The position numbers and the translations under genes are program-made. A model generated the notes under the pieces. It made no database searches. It had not been told where the DNA came from and saw only the letters and a program-made list of their open reading frames with translations. A stretch of DNA of 33,428 bases from Oscillospiraceae bacterium. Its GTDB lineage: Bacteria; Bacillota; Clostridia; UMGS1810. This document shows, piece by piece, positions 16,958-24,892 of this stretch (the stretch's first letter is position 1; the number at the start of each line of letters is the position of its first letter). Where the stretch lies: NCBI GenBank assembly GCA_015069015.1, contig SVJK01000020.1, positions 1-33,428 on the forward strand. The letters are read 5' to 3'.

Positions 16958-17299
16958 ATGAACATTATCGAAAGCTTAACAAGCGATCAGATCAGAACAG
17001 ACCTTCCAAAGTTCAGCATCGGTGACACTGTAAGGGTTCACGTAAAAATCAAAGAAGGTAACAGAGAAAGAATCCAGGTTTTTGAAGGTACCGTTATTGC
17101 AAAAAAACATGGCGGAATTCAGGAAACATTCACCGTTAGAAGAATTTCTTACGGCGTAGGTGTTGAAAGAACCTTCCCTGTGAACTCTCCTAAAATTGCC
17201 AACATTGAAATTACAAGACGCGGTAAAGTAAGAAGAGCAAAACTCTACTATCTCCGTGACAGAGTTGGTAAAGCAACAAAAGTTAAAGAAAAGAAATAA
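16958..17299 (+). CDS. rplS: 50S ribosomal protein bL19
   Basis: bL19 sits at the 30S-50S interface. The protein has 113 residues from the ATG at 16958, which follows AGAGGAG by about eight bases and gives [19 protein letters not shown] as in the family; an in-frame ATG at 16928 would add ten residues but has no good ribosome binding site. Conserved '[30 protein letters not shown]' and '[16 protein letters not shown]' are present. Confidence 0.97.
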   Translation: MNIIESLTSDQIRTDLPKFSIGDTVRVHVKIKEGNRERIQVFEGTVIAKKHGGIQETFTVRRISYGVGVERTFPVNSPKIANIEITRRGKVRRAKLYYLRDRVGKATKVKEKK

Positions 17300-17313
17300 T
17301 TTTTCTGGCAATG

Positions 17314-17341
17314 AACCGGGAGGCGTAAATTCCTCCCGGTT
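17314..17341 (+). terminator. GC-rich hairpin after rplS
   Basis: AACCGGGAGG (17314-17323) pairs perfectly with CCTCCCGGTT (17332-17341), 15 bases after the stop codon. The following TTGTAAG is a poor T tract, so strength is uncertain, but the stem is very stable. Confidence 0.65.
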
Positions 17342-17362
17342 TGTAAGGGACTCACAAATTCT

Positions 17363-17393
17363 GCAATGGCACATATGCCATTGCATTTTGTTT
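17363..17393 (+). terminator. Second hairpin between rplS and lepB
   Basis: GCAATGGCA (17363-17371) pairs with TGCCATTGC (17376-17384) around four bases and is followed by ATTTTGTTT. Together with the stem at 17314 it forms a tandem hairpin pair before lepB. Confidence 0.6.
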
Positions 17394-17414
17394 AAATGAA
17401 AGGAATGAAATCTG

Positions 17415-18050
17415 ATGAATCAAAATATGCAACCTGAAATGTTCCCCGAAACAAATGAGCCTTCAACTGCAACAAGGTTTTTTAAGGAGCTTGGCAGTTG
17501 GGTAATATGCATAGTGACAGCTGTGGTTATTGCTTTAATTCTCAGAAATTATGTATTCACAGTGGTAAGAGTGGACGGAAGATCAATGATGCCGACACTG
17601 GAGCACAATCAGAGACTCTTTACCCGCATCATCGGATATGAGCCTGAAAGAGGAGATATTATAATTTTCCATCCGAAGGCAAATCCTGACATTGCATATG
17701 TGAAAAGGGTTATTGCCACTGAGGGCGACCGCATATGGATTGATGATGCAACAGGTGAGGTACATCTCAAAAAAAGCGGAAGTGATGAGTGGGTGATTCT
17801 TAAAGAAGATTATATTGCAGATGAACCCTACAATCCCAATATGCCCAATATTGCCCAGAGAATAACTGATGATTCCGGGGAAAAGGGACTTCTTATAGAG
17901 AAAGACCACATCTTTGTTATGGGTGACAACCGTAACAACAGTAAAGACAGCAGAAACGGAAGTGAAGTTGGTCAGGTTCATGTGGATTCAATAATTGGTA
18001 AGGCAGTATTCAGATGGTGGCCTTTGTCAGATTTTGGCGGAATATATTGA
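17415..18050 (+). CDS. lepB: Signal peptidase I (Ser/Lys type)
   Basis: This membrane peptidase removes signal peptides from exported proteins on the outer face of the membrane. The 211-residue protein has one N-terminal transmembrane helix (about 27-44), the catalytic serine S57 in GRSMMPTL, the general-base lysine K97 in YVKRVIA, and the late motif GDNRNNSKDSR. This is the standard prokaryotic P-type enzyme and the likely housekeeping peptidase. The rplS-lepB-rbgA order is the conserved Firmicute one. A second peptidase of different (Ser/His) type is encoded at 21477. Confidence 0.95.
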   Translation: MNQNMQPEMFPETNEPSTATRFFKELGSWVICIVTAVVIALILRNYVFTVVRVDGRSMMPTLEHNQRLFTRIIGYEPERGDIIIFHPKANPDIAYVKRVIATEGDRIWIDDATGEVHLKKSGSDEWVILKEDYIADEPYNPNMPNIAQRITDDSGEKGLLIEKDHIFVMGDNRNNSKDSRNGSEVGQVHVDSIIGKAVFRWWPLSDFGGIY

Positions 18051-18059
18051 CATTTTATC

Positions 18060-18101
18060 AGGGGTGTAAGAAAATTCAGTTGAATTTTTTTACACCCCTT
18101 T
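18060..18101 (+). terminator. Terminator-like hairpin after lepB
   Basis: AGGGGTGTAA (18060-18069) pairs with TTACACCCCT (18090-18099), and the inner AAATTCA/TGAATTT extends the structure. It starts 10 bases after the lepB stop; only TT follows, so the tract is short. Confidence 0.65.
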
Positions 18102-18217
18102 GGGGATATCAAAGATATTTTAAAATTATAAATAAAATATGCGTGATATGTTTTTATCTGTTTCACGTTTTTGCCTGACGGAATGTTTTAGTGTAATGAT
18201 TTGAAAGGAGTTTACTT

Positions 18218-19063
18218 ATGAATATACAATGGTTTCCCGGTCATATGACCAAGGCAATCAGAATGATGGAGGAAAACCTTAAACTTATAGATATTGTAGT
18301 GGAGCTTGTGGATGCAAGACTGCCCCTTAGCAGTCGTAACCCAAAGGTTGATGAACTTGTGGGTGCAAAACCTCACCTTATTGTTCTTAATAAATCGGAT
18401 ATAGCAGACCCGCAGGTGACAAAACTTTGGGAGGAATATTTTTCTAAAAGCGGAATGAGCGCAGTGTCTGTCAGTTCCACATCAGGGAAAAACTTTAGCT
18501 TTATTTTTGACAAATGCAAGGTGTTGCTAAAAGAAAAGATTGAAAAAGACAAAGAAAAGGGGATAGTGAACCGTGCCATAAAAATAATGGTCTGCGGTGT
18601 TCCGAATGTTGGGAAATCATCATTTATAAACAAGCTCTCCGGCAAAAAAAGTGCCATAACGGGTGACCGTCCGGGAGTGACAAAAGGGAAACAGTGGATA
18701 AGACTCAAAAACAACTTTGAACTTCTTGATACTCCGGGAATCCTTTGGCCAAAATTTGATGATGATGAAGTTGGATTGCGACTTGCATATACAGGTGCAG
18801 TGAAAGACGAAATAATAGACGTTGAAGAACTTGCCTGTCATCTTCTGACTTTTTTGAAAAATGAGTATCCCGAATCTCTTGCACAAAGATACAAGATGAC
18901 AGAAACTGAAGGTCTTGATGGTTATGAACTTCTTGAATATCTTGGAAAAAAACGGGGGTTTGTTGTGTCAGGGGGAGAGATAGACACCGAAAGAGCTGCT
19001 CATATTCTTCTTGATGAGTTCAGAGGAGCAAAACTTGGAAATATTTCACTTGAAAGGCCGTGA
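18218..19063 (+). CDS. rbgA: Ribosome biogenesis GTPase RbgA (YlqF)
   Basis: RbgA is an essential GTPase for late 50S assembly, needed for uL16 incorporation in Bacillus subtilis. The 281-residue protein has the circularly permuted motif order of the family: G4 NKSD (58-61), G1 GVPNVGKSS (127-135), then G3 DTPG (171-174), preceded by the conserved 'WFPGHMTKAIRMM' start. The C-terminal ANTAR-like part follows. AAAGGAG precedes the ATG. Its stop nearly abuts rnhB. Confidence 0.96.
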   Translation: MNIQWFPGHMTKAIRMMEENLKLIDIVVELVDARLPLSSRNPKVDELVGAKPHLIVLNKSDIADPQVTKLWEEYFSKSGMSAVSVSSTSGKNFSFIFDKCKVLLKEKIEKDKEKGIVNRAIKIMVCGVPNVGKSSFINKLSGKKSAITGDRPGVTKGKQWIRLKNNFELLDTPGILWPKFDDDEVGLRLAYTGAVKDEIIDVEELACHLLTFLKNEYPESLAQRYKMTETEGLDGYELLEYLGKKRGFVVSGGEIDTERAAHILLDEFRGAKLGNISLERP

Positions 19064-19067
19064 AAAG

Positions 19068-19688
19068 ATGAAAGATACAAATATTGATATTTTTGCATAT
19101 GAAAACAAATGTCGCAAAGAAGGATTCAGACTCATTGCAGGCGTAGATGAAGCGGGCAGAGGTCCTCTTGCAGGTGCGGTATATGCCGCTGCCGTGATTT
19201 TCGATGAGGGTGTATATATTGAAGGCATAAATGATTCAAAAAAACTCACGGCAAAAAAAAGAGATGCTCTCTATGATAAAATAATCGAAAAAGCAAAAGC
19301 GTATTGCATATTTTCTGTTGATGAAAAAGTTATTGACGAAATAAATATCTTAAATGCAACTTACAAAGCCTTTCAGGGCGCAATTGAGGGACTCAACCCT
19401 CAGCCGGACTTTGTTTTGATAGACGGAAACAGGGCAAAAGGTATAGAAATCCCCCATGAAACCATAGTAAAAGGGGATTCTTTGAGCTTTTCCGTTTCTG
19501 CCGCATCAATCCTCGCCAAGGTTGCAAGAGACAGATATATTGAAGAAGCCGATAAACTTTACCCTGAATATGGTTTTGCATCCCACAAGGGATATGGGAC
19601 AAAGGCGCATCTTGAGGCAATTGCCAAATACGGACCTTGCCCTATTCACCGTCTTACCTTTGGCGGGGTAAGGGAGCATGTGAAATGA
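19068..19688 (+). CDS. rnhB: Ribonuclease HII
   Basis: RNase HII cuts RNA in RNA-DNA hybrids and single ribonucleotides in DNA. From the ATG at 19068, four bases after the rbgA stop, the protein has 206 residues. Acidic active-site motifs are visible: 'GVDEAGRGPLAGAV' (D27, E28), 'NDSKKLTAKKRDALY', 'VLIDGN' and 'SAASILAKVARDRYIEE'; 'HKGYGTKAH' is also conserved. The longer open frame starting inside rbgA lacks family similarity, so the shorter start is preferred. Its stop overlaps the yraN start (ATGA). Confidence 0.96.
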   Translation: MKDTNIDIFAYENKCRKEGFRLIAGVDEAGRGPLAGAVYAAAVIFDEGVYIEGINDSKKLTAKKRDALYDKIIEKAKAYCIFSVDEKVIDEINILNATYKAFQGAIEGLNPQPDFVLIDGNRAKGIEIPHETIVKGDSLSFSVSAASILAKVARDRYIEEADKLYPEYGFASHKGYGTKAHLEAIAKYGPCPIHRLTFGGVREHVK

Positions 19689-20056
19689 TTGCAAAAAATA
19701 TTTCCGGGCGTTTTGGCGAAAAAAAGGCAATTGAATATCTTCAAGAGTCGGGATATCGCATTTTGCATCACAGTTACAAAGTGGCAGGCGCAGAAATCGA
19801 TATAATTGCCACGGACGGTGATGTTCTTTGCTTTATTGAAGTTAAAACCCGTAAGAATAAAGACTTCGGTTGGGCGTCCATGGCAGTCGACAAAAGAAAA
19901 ATGCAAAAGATGATACTTGGTGCAAGATGCTATATGAAAAATAATCCTTCATATCACACTTTCAGGTTCGATGTGGTCGAAGTTTATGGTGAGGTTAGGA
20001 CCTCCGGTTTCTCTGTTTCGGAACTAAACCATATAAAAAATGCTTTTGAAGCATAA
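19685..20056 (+). CDS. yraN: YraN/UPF0102 family nuclease-fold protein
   Basis: This 123-residue protein belongs to the UPF0102/YraN family, which has a PD-(D/E)XK nuclease-like fold and an unsettled function. Motifs seen are 'GRFGEKKAIEYLQESGYRILHHSYKV', 'AGAEIDIIATDGDVLCFIEVKTRK' (E37, D39, E52, K54 as the likely metal-binding set) and 'FRFDVVEV'. The ATG at 19685 overlaps the rnhB stop and follows a GTAAGGGAG ribosome binding site. rnhB-yraN adjacency is common. Confidence 0.92.
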   Translation: MIAKNISGRFGEKKAIEYLQESGYRILHHSYKVAGAEIDIIATDGDVLCFIEVKTRKNKDFGWASMAVDKRKMQKMILGARCYMKNNPSYHTFRFDVVEVYGEVRTSGFSVSELNHIKNAFEA

Positions 20057-20061
20057 TATAC

Positions 20062-20090
20062 TTGATTTTATGTAAATAAGATGTTACAAT
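20062..20090 (+). promoter_or_regulatory. Promoter of the PqqD/ABC transporter cluster
   Basis: TTGATT (20062-20067) and TACAAT (20085-20090) are 17 bases apart, right after yraN and 39 bases before the next ATG. It probably drives the four genes 20129-23632. Confidence 0.65.
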
Positions 20091-20128
20091 ATTACTATAT
20101 GTAATGTAAACAGGGGAGTAGTAAGAGC

Positions 20129-21181
20129 ATGATTGGTTACATAACCTCTGCAGATGATAGCGGTGATTTGACAAACCCTGTGATAACAGTTATATTGGCT
20201 GATGATTTTTATCCCGGATTTGAAAATATGCCAAAAGTGATATATACCTATAACAGGACTTCTGAAAGGTTTTCGAAAAGTTTATGCTCGAATGATGATT
20301 TTACGGTGCAACTACACTCTCTTTTAGGAGCTGTAGAACTTCTTGAACTTGAGGAGATGCGTCATCGCCTTGCCATGAAAGTTTTCTTTAAAGATGGTTT
20401 TTCGCACAGTATAACTCACATAAAAAGTGAATACCTGGAGGGCATATGGTTTCCGTCACCGTCTCTTACTGACGGGTGCAGGGAAACTTGTGTGAATATT
20501 ACAGAGTTTATATATCCCAAAAATCCGAGCATATTGGAAGTGTCGTTTTTGTGCGACGTTTTAAATATGATTTGTGCAGTGGGAGAAGTGGGGATATCTT
20601 CACCATTTTATTGCTGTTATAACAGCCTGTTTGCGGATTCGTCTGTTTTGAAGCTTTTGTGTGATATATTCGGAGAAGACAGTTTTTTTGAAAGTGTGCC
20701 TCCGGAACTTAAAAATGAGCTGAAGATTTTACCGTCTTTCAGGACAAAGAACAGGACGGACATTTTGAAAATACGAAATCTTCTTGAGAGTGTGTCATAT
20801 GATGAGAAAGAGTACACGGGTACACGTCACAGCTTTGCAGTAAACATAAAACGCACGTGTCTTAAGGGAGTTTTAGAACATATAAAGAAAGCATTTTCGG
20901 GAAACATGACGTTGAGAAAACTTGCTGACTCTGTATATTGTGAGATTGATTCCGGCATAAAGAGGTTTGTTGCACTTTCCGGAATTTTTCACGCAACAGA
21001 AAACCTTGAAAGAACAGAAGACATAAGATTTTTGACTCTTTATGAGCTTATGAGTGCCTATGCTTTTGCTGAAAAGGAAATAACGCTTAAATCAACTGTG
21101 AGAAAGGGAAGAGAAAAAATAACACACATAAACAAAACAAAAATTCCTAAGGTGATATATCCTGATGGTAGATCTATATAG
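20129..21181 (+). CDS. Unknown 350-residue protein heading the peptide-handling cluster
   Basis: I do not recognise this protein. It has no signal peptide and no obvious transmembrane helix, so it is likely cytoplasmic. It holds about ten cysteines, unusual for its neighbours ('LCSND', 'TDGCRETC', 'FLCDVLNMICAVG', 'FYCCYN', 'LLCDIF'). The C-terminal third is basic and ends KTKIPKVIYPDGRSI. GGGGAG lies about 10 bases before the ATG. It ends 23 bases before the PqqD-like gene and appears to share its transcript, so a role in the same process, for example substrate recognition or modification, is a guess from position only. Confidence 0.75.
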   Translation: MIGYITSADDSGDLTNPVITVILADDFYPGFENMPKVIYTYNRTSERFSKSLCSNDDFTVQLHSLLGAVELLELEEMRHRLAMKVFFKDGFSHSITHIKSEYLEGIWFPSPSLTDGCRETCVNITEFIYPKNPSILEVSFLCDVLNMICAVGEVGISSPFYCCYNSLFADSSVLKLLCDIFGEDSFFESVPPELKNELKILPSFRTKNRTDILKIRNLLESVSYDEKEYTGTRHSFAVNIKRTCLKGVLEHIKKAFSGNMTLRKLADSVYCEIDSGIKRFVALSGIFHATENLERTEDIRFLTLYELMSAYAFAEKEITLKSTVRKGREKITHINKTKIPKVIYPDGRSI

Positions 21182-21204
21182 ATGTATAAGGAAGGAATGA
21201 TGGT

Positions 21205-21471
21205 ATGAAAATCAGAGAAGGTTTTATATTAAAAGAAATAGCAGACACCTTTGTGGTTGTTCCTGTTGGAGACAACATGGTTGATTTCAGCCTTATGATA
21301 ACAATTAATGAAACAGGAGCATTTTTGTGGAATTGTCTTTCACAGGACAAAACAAGAGAAGAACTTGCAGATGCTCTTATGGCTGAATATGAAGGAGCTA
21401 CAAGAGAGGAAATGCTTGAAGATATAGATGCATTCACATCTCTTTTGAAGGAAAATAATATTCTGGAGTAA
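21205..21471 (+). CDS. PqqD-like peptide-binding protein (RiPP recognition element)
   Basis: The 88-residue protein has the PqqD pattern: an N-terminal three-stranded beta part ('MKIREGFILKEIADTFVVVPVG', 'MITINETGAFLWNCLSQDKTREELADAL') followed by helices ('EEMLEDIDAFTSLLKENNIL'). PqqD-type domains form a winged helix-turn-helix fold that clamps the leader peptide of a precursor and delivers it to modifying enzymes. Stand-alone versions occur in lasso peptide (B1 protein), PQQ and many radical SAM peptide pathways. AAGGAAGG precedes the ATG. It lies five bases before the Ser/His signal peptidase gene. Its likely ligand in this window is the 58-residue peptide at 24687. Confidence 0.88.
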   Translation: MKIREGFILKEIADTFVVVPVGDNMVDFSLMITINETGAFLWNCLSQDKTREELADALMAEYEGATREEMLEDIDAFTSLLKENNILE

Positions 21472-21476
21472 TACGG

Positions 21477-21965
21477 ATGATAGCAAAAAGATTTCATCCG
21501 CCGATAGAAGATATTGCACCGCTTGTAAAAATGGCCCTTTCAGAGGGAAAAAGTGTTAAGCTTGCGGTCACGGGATACAGTATGTATCCTCTTTTGAGGA
21601 GTATTACTGATTGTGTTCTTCTTGAAGGAGCGGAAAATTTAAAAAAGTATGATATAGTGTTGTTTGAAAGGGAAGACGGGACCTACATACTTCATCGTAT
21701 AATAAAAAGAAAAGGCGACGTTCTGACTATTGCAGGTGATAATGAAACAAAAAGGGAATATCCTGTGAAGGTTTCATCCTGCATAGGAAAGGTAACTGCT
21801 TTTTGGCGTAAAGATAAGTATTATTCTGTAAATGTATGGTGGAATATGGTATATCAAAGAGTTTGGCTCTTTGTTTTTCCGGTGCGTAAACCCTTGGTGA
21901 AACTTTATCATGCAATCACGAACATGATAAGACGTATAAATAAGAAACGTAAACAGGGCAGGTGA
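21477..21965 (+). CDS. S26 family signal peptidase, Ser/His (SipW-like) type
   Basis: The 162-residue protein shows the S26 boxes in order: GYSMYPLL with nucleophile S35, YDIVLFER, YILHRIIKR with H73 where P-type enzymes have lysine, and IAGDNE with D88. Histidine in this place marks the ER-type/SipW branch, unlike the Ser/Lys LepB at 17415. It has no N-terminal transmembrane helix; the hydrophobic part is C-terminal (about 118-136), and the tail is very basic. The cluster context suggests it cuts a leader or signal from a dedicated substrate. Related proteins are often annotated as S24/S26 peptidases beside PqqD-like genes. Its stop overlaps the GTG start of the ABC transporter by four bases. 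Confidence 0.88.
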   Translation: MIAKRFHPPIEDIAPLVKMALSEGKSVKLAVTGYSMYPLLRSITDCVLLEGAENLKKYDIVLFEREDGTYILHRIIKRKGDVLTIAGDNETKREYPVKVSSCIGKVTAFWRKDKYYSVNVWWNMVYQRVWLFVFPVRKPLVKLYHAITNMIRRINKKRKQGR

Positions 21966-23632
21966 TTAATATCAAAAGTAAAAAGCCCCATTCCTTTTCG
22001 TGGCTCTATGCAAACACAAAAAGTATATTGTGGAAAATAATTTTTATGACGCTGATGGCAATTGGCATTTCCTATATCAGTATGCGGTTTGCCCTTGTGT
22101 CAAAGCAGCTTCTTGATGCGGCGACAGACGGCGGCAGCTTAAAGTCACCAATAATGTCTATTGCGATTCTTGTTTTGTCTCAGCTTCTGATTCAGATTGT
22201 CTATACTCTTTTGAATCTTCACACGGAGACTAAGCTTAAAAATGACCTTCAGAGAAATGTGTTTTCAAAATTTCTTTATAAAAAGTGGAAAGATATAACT
22301 TCATTTCACTCAGGTGAGATTCTGAACAGATTGAATGGCGATGTGAAAATAGTCACCTCAGGTGTAATGACGATACTTCCGAATGTTTTCTCGTTTTTAT
22401 CGGGAATTGTTATGGGCTTTTATGCTCTTTGCAAACTTGATTCTCAGTTTGCTCTTATTTTCCTCATAATCGGACCTTTTGTAATGATTGTTTCGAAGGT
22501 ATACTCATCAAAAATGAAACCCCTTCACAAAAAATGTCAGACATCCCTTGGGAAAATACATTCATATATAATAGAAGTAATACGGAATATCATAGTTATA
22601 AAATCCTTTTCATCCCAGAAACATATTGATGACGGTGTTGAAAATCTTCAGAAAGATTATTTGAAGATTGTGATGAAAAGAGGATATATAAGCATATTTG
22701 CAAATATTTTGTTTTTCATATCTTTAACAATAGGTTATTATTTTGCAGTAGGCTGGTGTGCTGTGAAGATTTCAAAGGGTTTAATGACCGTGGGAACCTT
22801 TGCGGCAATAATTCAACTGGTTGGTCAGGTGCAGTCGCCTTTCAGGGAACTTGCATCAACACTTCCTCAGATTTTCACTCTCACAGCATCATGTGAAAGA
22901 ATAATGGAACTTGAAAATTTAGAAGATGAACAGATGCGTTATAACATTTCTGATGTGAATGACATATATAATAGTATGAACAGTATCGTCGTTGAAAATC
23001 TTTCTTTTTCATATGATGACGAAAAAGTTCTTGACGGCGCAAATGTATGCTTGGAAAAAAATTCTCTTGTATGCATAACGGGAATATCAGGCACAGGAAA
23101 AAGCACCCTTATGAAAATGCTTCTCGGAATACTTCAGCCTGACACCGGAAACGTATATATAAAATGCAAAGAAAAAGAGTACATCATAGATGCATCTTTA
23201 AGACCTCTTTTTTCATATGTTCCTCAGGGTAATATGATTTTGTCGGGAACCGTGAGGGAAAACATTTCGTTTATGTCCTCTGAAATTGATGAAGAAAGAA
23301 TAGTTAAAGCAGCAAAACTTGCATGTATATATGATGTTATAACAGAACTCCCGAACGGCTTTGACACAATCCTCGGCGAGGGTGGACTTGGACTTTCGGA
23401 AGGTCAGATTCAGCGTCTTGCCATTGCAAGAGCATTGTACTCAGAATCTCCGATAATTCTTCTTGATGAGGCAACATCTGCCCTTGATGAGGAGACGGAG
23501 AGGAAACTTTTGGAAAACATACGTTCAATAAAAGAATGCACCTGTATAATAATATCACACAAGGATGCTGCACAGAAAATGTGCGATAAAATAATAAAGG
23601 TTTCAGACGGCAAAACAACAATTTGTGCATAG
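21962..23632 (+). CDS. ABC exporter, permease fused to ATPase
   Basis: The 556-residue protein is a half-transporter of the type I exporter family. Residues about 15-310 hold the membrane domain with around six helices, and 335-556 the ATPase: Walker A GISGTGKST, Q-loop YVPQGN, signature LSEGQIQRLAIARAL, Walker B IILLDEATSALD and switch IIISHKD. There is no N-terminal C39 peptidase domain, so any cutting must be done by another protein such as the adjacent S26 enzyme. The start is GTG, overlapping the upstream stop (GTGA). It should act as a homodimer. Peptide export is inferred from context; the fold also fits lipid or drug export. Confidence 0.9.
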   Translation: MINIKSKKPHSFSWLYANTKSILWKIIFMTLMAIGISYISMRFALVSKQLLDAATDGGSLKSPIMSIAILVLSQLLIQIVYTLLNLHTETKLKNDLQRNVFSKFLYKKWKDITSFHSGEILNRLNGDVKIVTSGVMTILPNVFSFLSGIVMGFYALCKLDSQFALIFLIIGPFVMIVSKVYSSKMKPLHKKCQTSLGKIHSYIIEVIRNIIVIKSFSSQKHIDDGVENLQKDYLKIVMKRGYISIFANILFFISLTIGYYFAVGWCAVKISKGLMTVGTFAAIIQLVGQVQSPFRELASTLPQIFTLTASCERIMELENLEDEQMRYNISDVNDIYNSMNSIVVENLSFSYDDEKVLDGANVCLEKNSLVCITGISGTGKSTLMKMLLGILQPDTGNVYIKCKEKEYIIDASLRPLFSYVPQGNMILSGTVRENISFMSSEIDEERIVKAAKLACIYDVITELPNGFDTILGEGGLGLSEGQIQRLAIARALYSESPIILLDEATSALDEETERKLLENIRSIKECTCIIISHKDAAQKMCDKIIKVSDGKTTICA

Positions 23633-23735
23633 AATGTGGATAAAAAACACCCGAATGTACATGCTTGTGTAAAAAGAACAAAAAATAACCGTATTAATTG
23701 TGCATAAATTACATAAAAAAATTCTGAAAAAGGTA

Positions 23736-23764
23736 TTGACATAATTAGTTTATTTTGCTAAAAT
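23736..23764 (+). promoter_or_regulatory. Promoter of the secreted protein/peptide bicistron
   Basis: Consensus TTGACA (23736-23741) and TAAAAT (23759-23764) are exactly 17 bases apart, about 40 bases before the start codon. This near-consensus site separates the substrate-like genes from the transporter operon and predicts stronger expression. Confidence 0.75.
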
Positions 23765-23804
23765 GAGTATAACGAAAAACATAGATAAGGAGATGTATGT
23801 CAAA

Positions 23805-24662
23805 ATGAAAAGCAGAAACTTAAAAGCTATTTTTGCTTCTGTTCTCACAGTTGCACTCTTAGCTACTGCTATGACAGGTTTTGCAGCAACCGTTACTACA
23901 ACATCAAAATACAACACCGGCAATGACAGAGTTGAAGTAACAACAAGTGTTTCAGATGCTACCGCAGACAGCGAGGTTACATACCTTGTAAAAAACAATG
24001 CCGGTGACATCGTGTACATTGATCAGAAGACAGCTGTAAACGGAGCAGTAAGCTTTGATTATAAAATAGCACAGAGCAAAGTTGCAGATTTTGCAACCAC
24101 AGTAAAATTCGGTACAGATTCAACCGATACATTTGCAGGTACAGGTGCAGAAGATCTTGGTTTTGTTGCACTTCAGACTCAGGATACTGAAACCTACACA
24201 GTTACATATGCAAATGATGTAGTTGCAGCAGGTATCGGTGAAACAGTTACAGCAAACATTGCAGCAAAAGAAGGATATGAAATTGTTGATGTTAAAGTTA
24301 ACAATGAATCCAAGGGTGCTGTTGCATCAGTTGTTGTTGACAATGATGATGTAATCACTGTTGAAACTGAAGCATCAAAAGTTGCTCCTGCAATTCAGGT
24401 TTATAAAAAACTTGATGGAACCACATTCACAGCAGTTATCATCCCCACAGGCGATGGTATCACAGAATTTGGTATTGAGTATGCACTTTTTGAAGGTGTT
24501 ACAAAACAGTACAAATCACTTGAAACAGATTTGACAAAAACAGCAGCAGTACGTCTTATTCTTCCCGAAGATAAAGAAGCTACAGAAGCTGATTTCGTAC
24601 CTTACTTTGTGGCTGATGAAGGAACAAGCTATGAGTATACAGAATATACTGTTGCACAGTAA
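23805..24662 (+). CDS. Secreted beta-rich protein of unknown function
   Basis: From the ATG at 23805 the protein has 285 residues with a clear signal peptide (MKSRNLKAIFASVLTVALLA, cleavage near GFAA). The mature part is rich in Thr, Val, Asp and Ala, almost without cysteine, with beta-type segments such as 'NDRVEVTTSVSDATADSEVTYLV' and 'GETVTANIAAKEGYEIVDVKVNN', suggesting two or three small beta domains. I recognise no catalytic motif and no wall anchor. An in-frame ATG at 23793 touches the AAGGAG site and is too close to use, so 23805 (12 bases away) is preferred. It shares a transcript with the 58-residue peptide and could be a surface or matrix protein handled by the neighbouring peptidase. 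Confidence 0.8.
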   Translation: MKSRNLKAIFASVLTVALLATAMTGFAATVTTTSKYNTGNDRVEVTTSVSDATADSEVTYLVKNNAGDIVYIDQKTAVNGAVSFDYKIAQSKVADFATTVKFGTDSTDTFAGTGAEDLGFVALQTQDTETYTVTYANDVVAAGIGETVTANIAAKEGYEIVDVKVNNESKGAVASVVVDNDDVITVETEASKVAPAIQVYKKLDGTTFTAVIIPTGDGITEFGIEYALFEGVTKQYKSLETDLTKTAAVRLILPEDKEATEADFVPYFVADEGTSYEYTEYTVAQ

Positions 24663-24686
24663 TTTAACAGAGAGGAGATATTTAAA

Positions 24687-24863
24687 ATGAAAACATATGT
24701 AAAACCCATTATAGATGTCGTTGAACTTTCTGTTAGAGAAAATATTGCTAAACTTCCTACAGCTATCCAGGGAAACACAGATGTAAAATATGACTTTAAT
24801 GGGGAAAATGTTCCCATGACAGTATATAACCTTGCATCTGTTAAGACCTCTGACGAAGCGTAA
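24687..24863 (+). CDS. 58-residue peptide, candidate precursor with YxxPxI leader motif
   Basis: A short gene lies between the secreted protein and a perfect terminator. GAGGAG nine bases before the ATG supports translation. The peptide starts MKTYVKPIIDVVELSVRENI, continues through AKLPTAIQGNTDVKYD and ends SVKTSDEA; it has no cysteine and no hydrophobic signal peptide. Residues Y4-x-x-P7-x-I9 match the YxxPxL-type motif by which lasso peptide leaders bind their PqqD-like B1 protein. Short Clostridia ORFs starting M-K-x-Y-x-K-P are commonly seen beside such genes. With a PqqD-like protein, a peptidase, an exporter and an HPr-kinase-like protein around it, it is the best candidate precursor peptide here. 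The modification, if any, is unknown. Confidence 0.75.
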   Translation: MKTYVKPIIDVVELSVRENIAKLPTAIQGNTDVKYDFNGENVPMTVYNLASVKTSDEA

Positions 24864-24892
24864 GGTTTTGATACGACATTAATTTAATAACT

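Noticed and set aside
23640-23700. Possible terminator after the ABC transporter gene.
   Set aside because: Only short, weak pairings are seen (for example ACAC with GTGT) and no T tract follows.
24687-24863. Classic lasso core in the 58-residue peptide (Gly29 with Asp36 at ring position 8).
   Set aside because: The spacing fits a Gly1-Asp8 ring, but the position before Gly lacks the usual threonine at -2, and no asparagine-synthetase-like cyclase or B2 protease gene is in the window.
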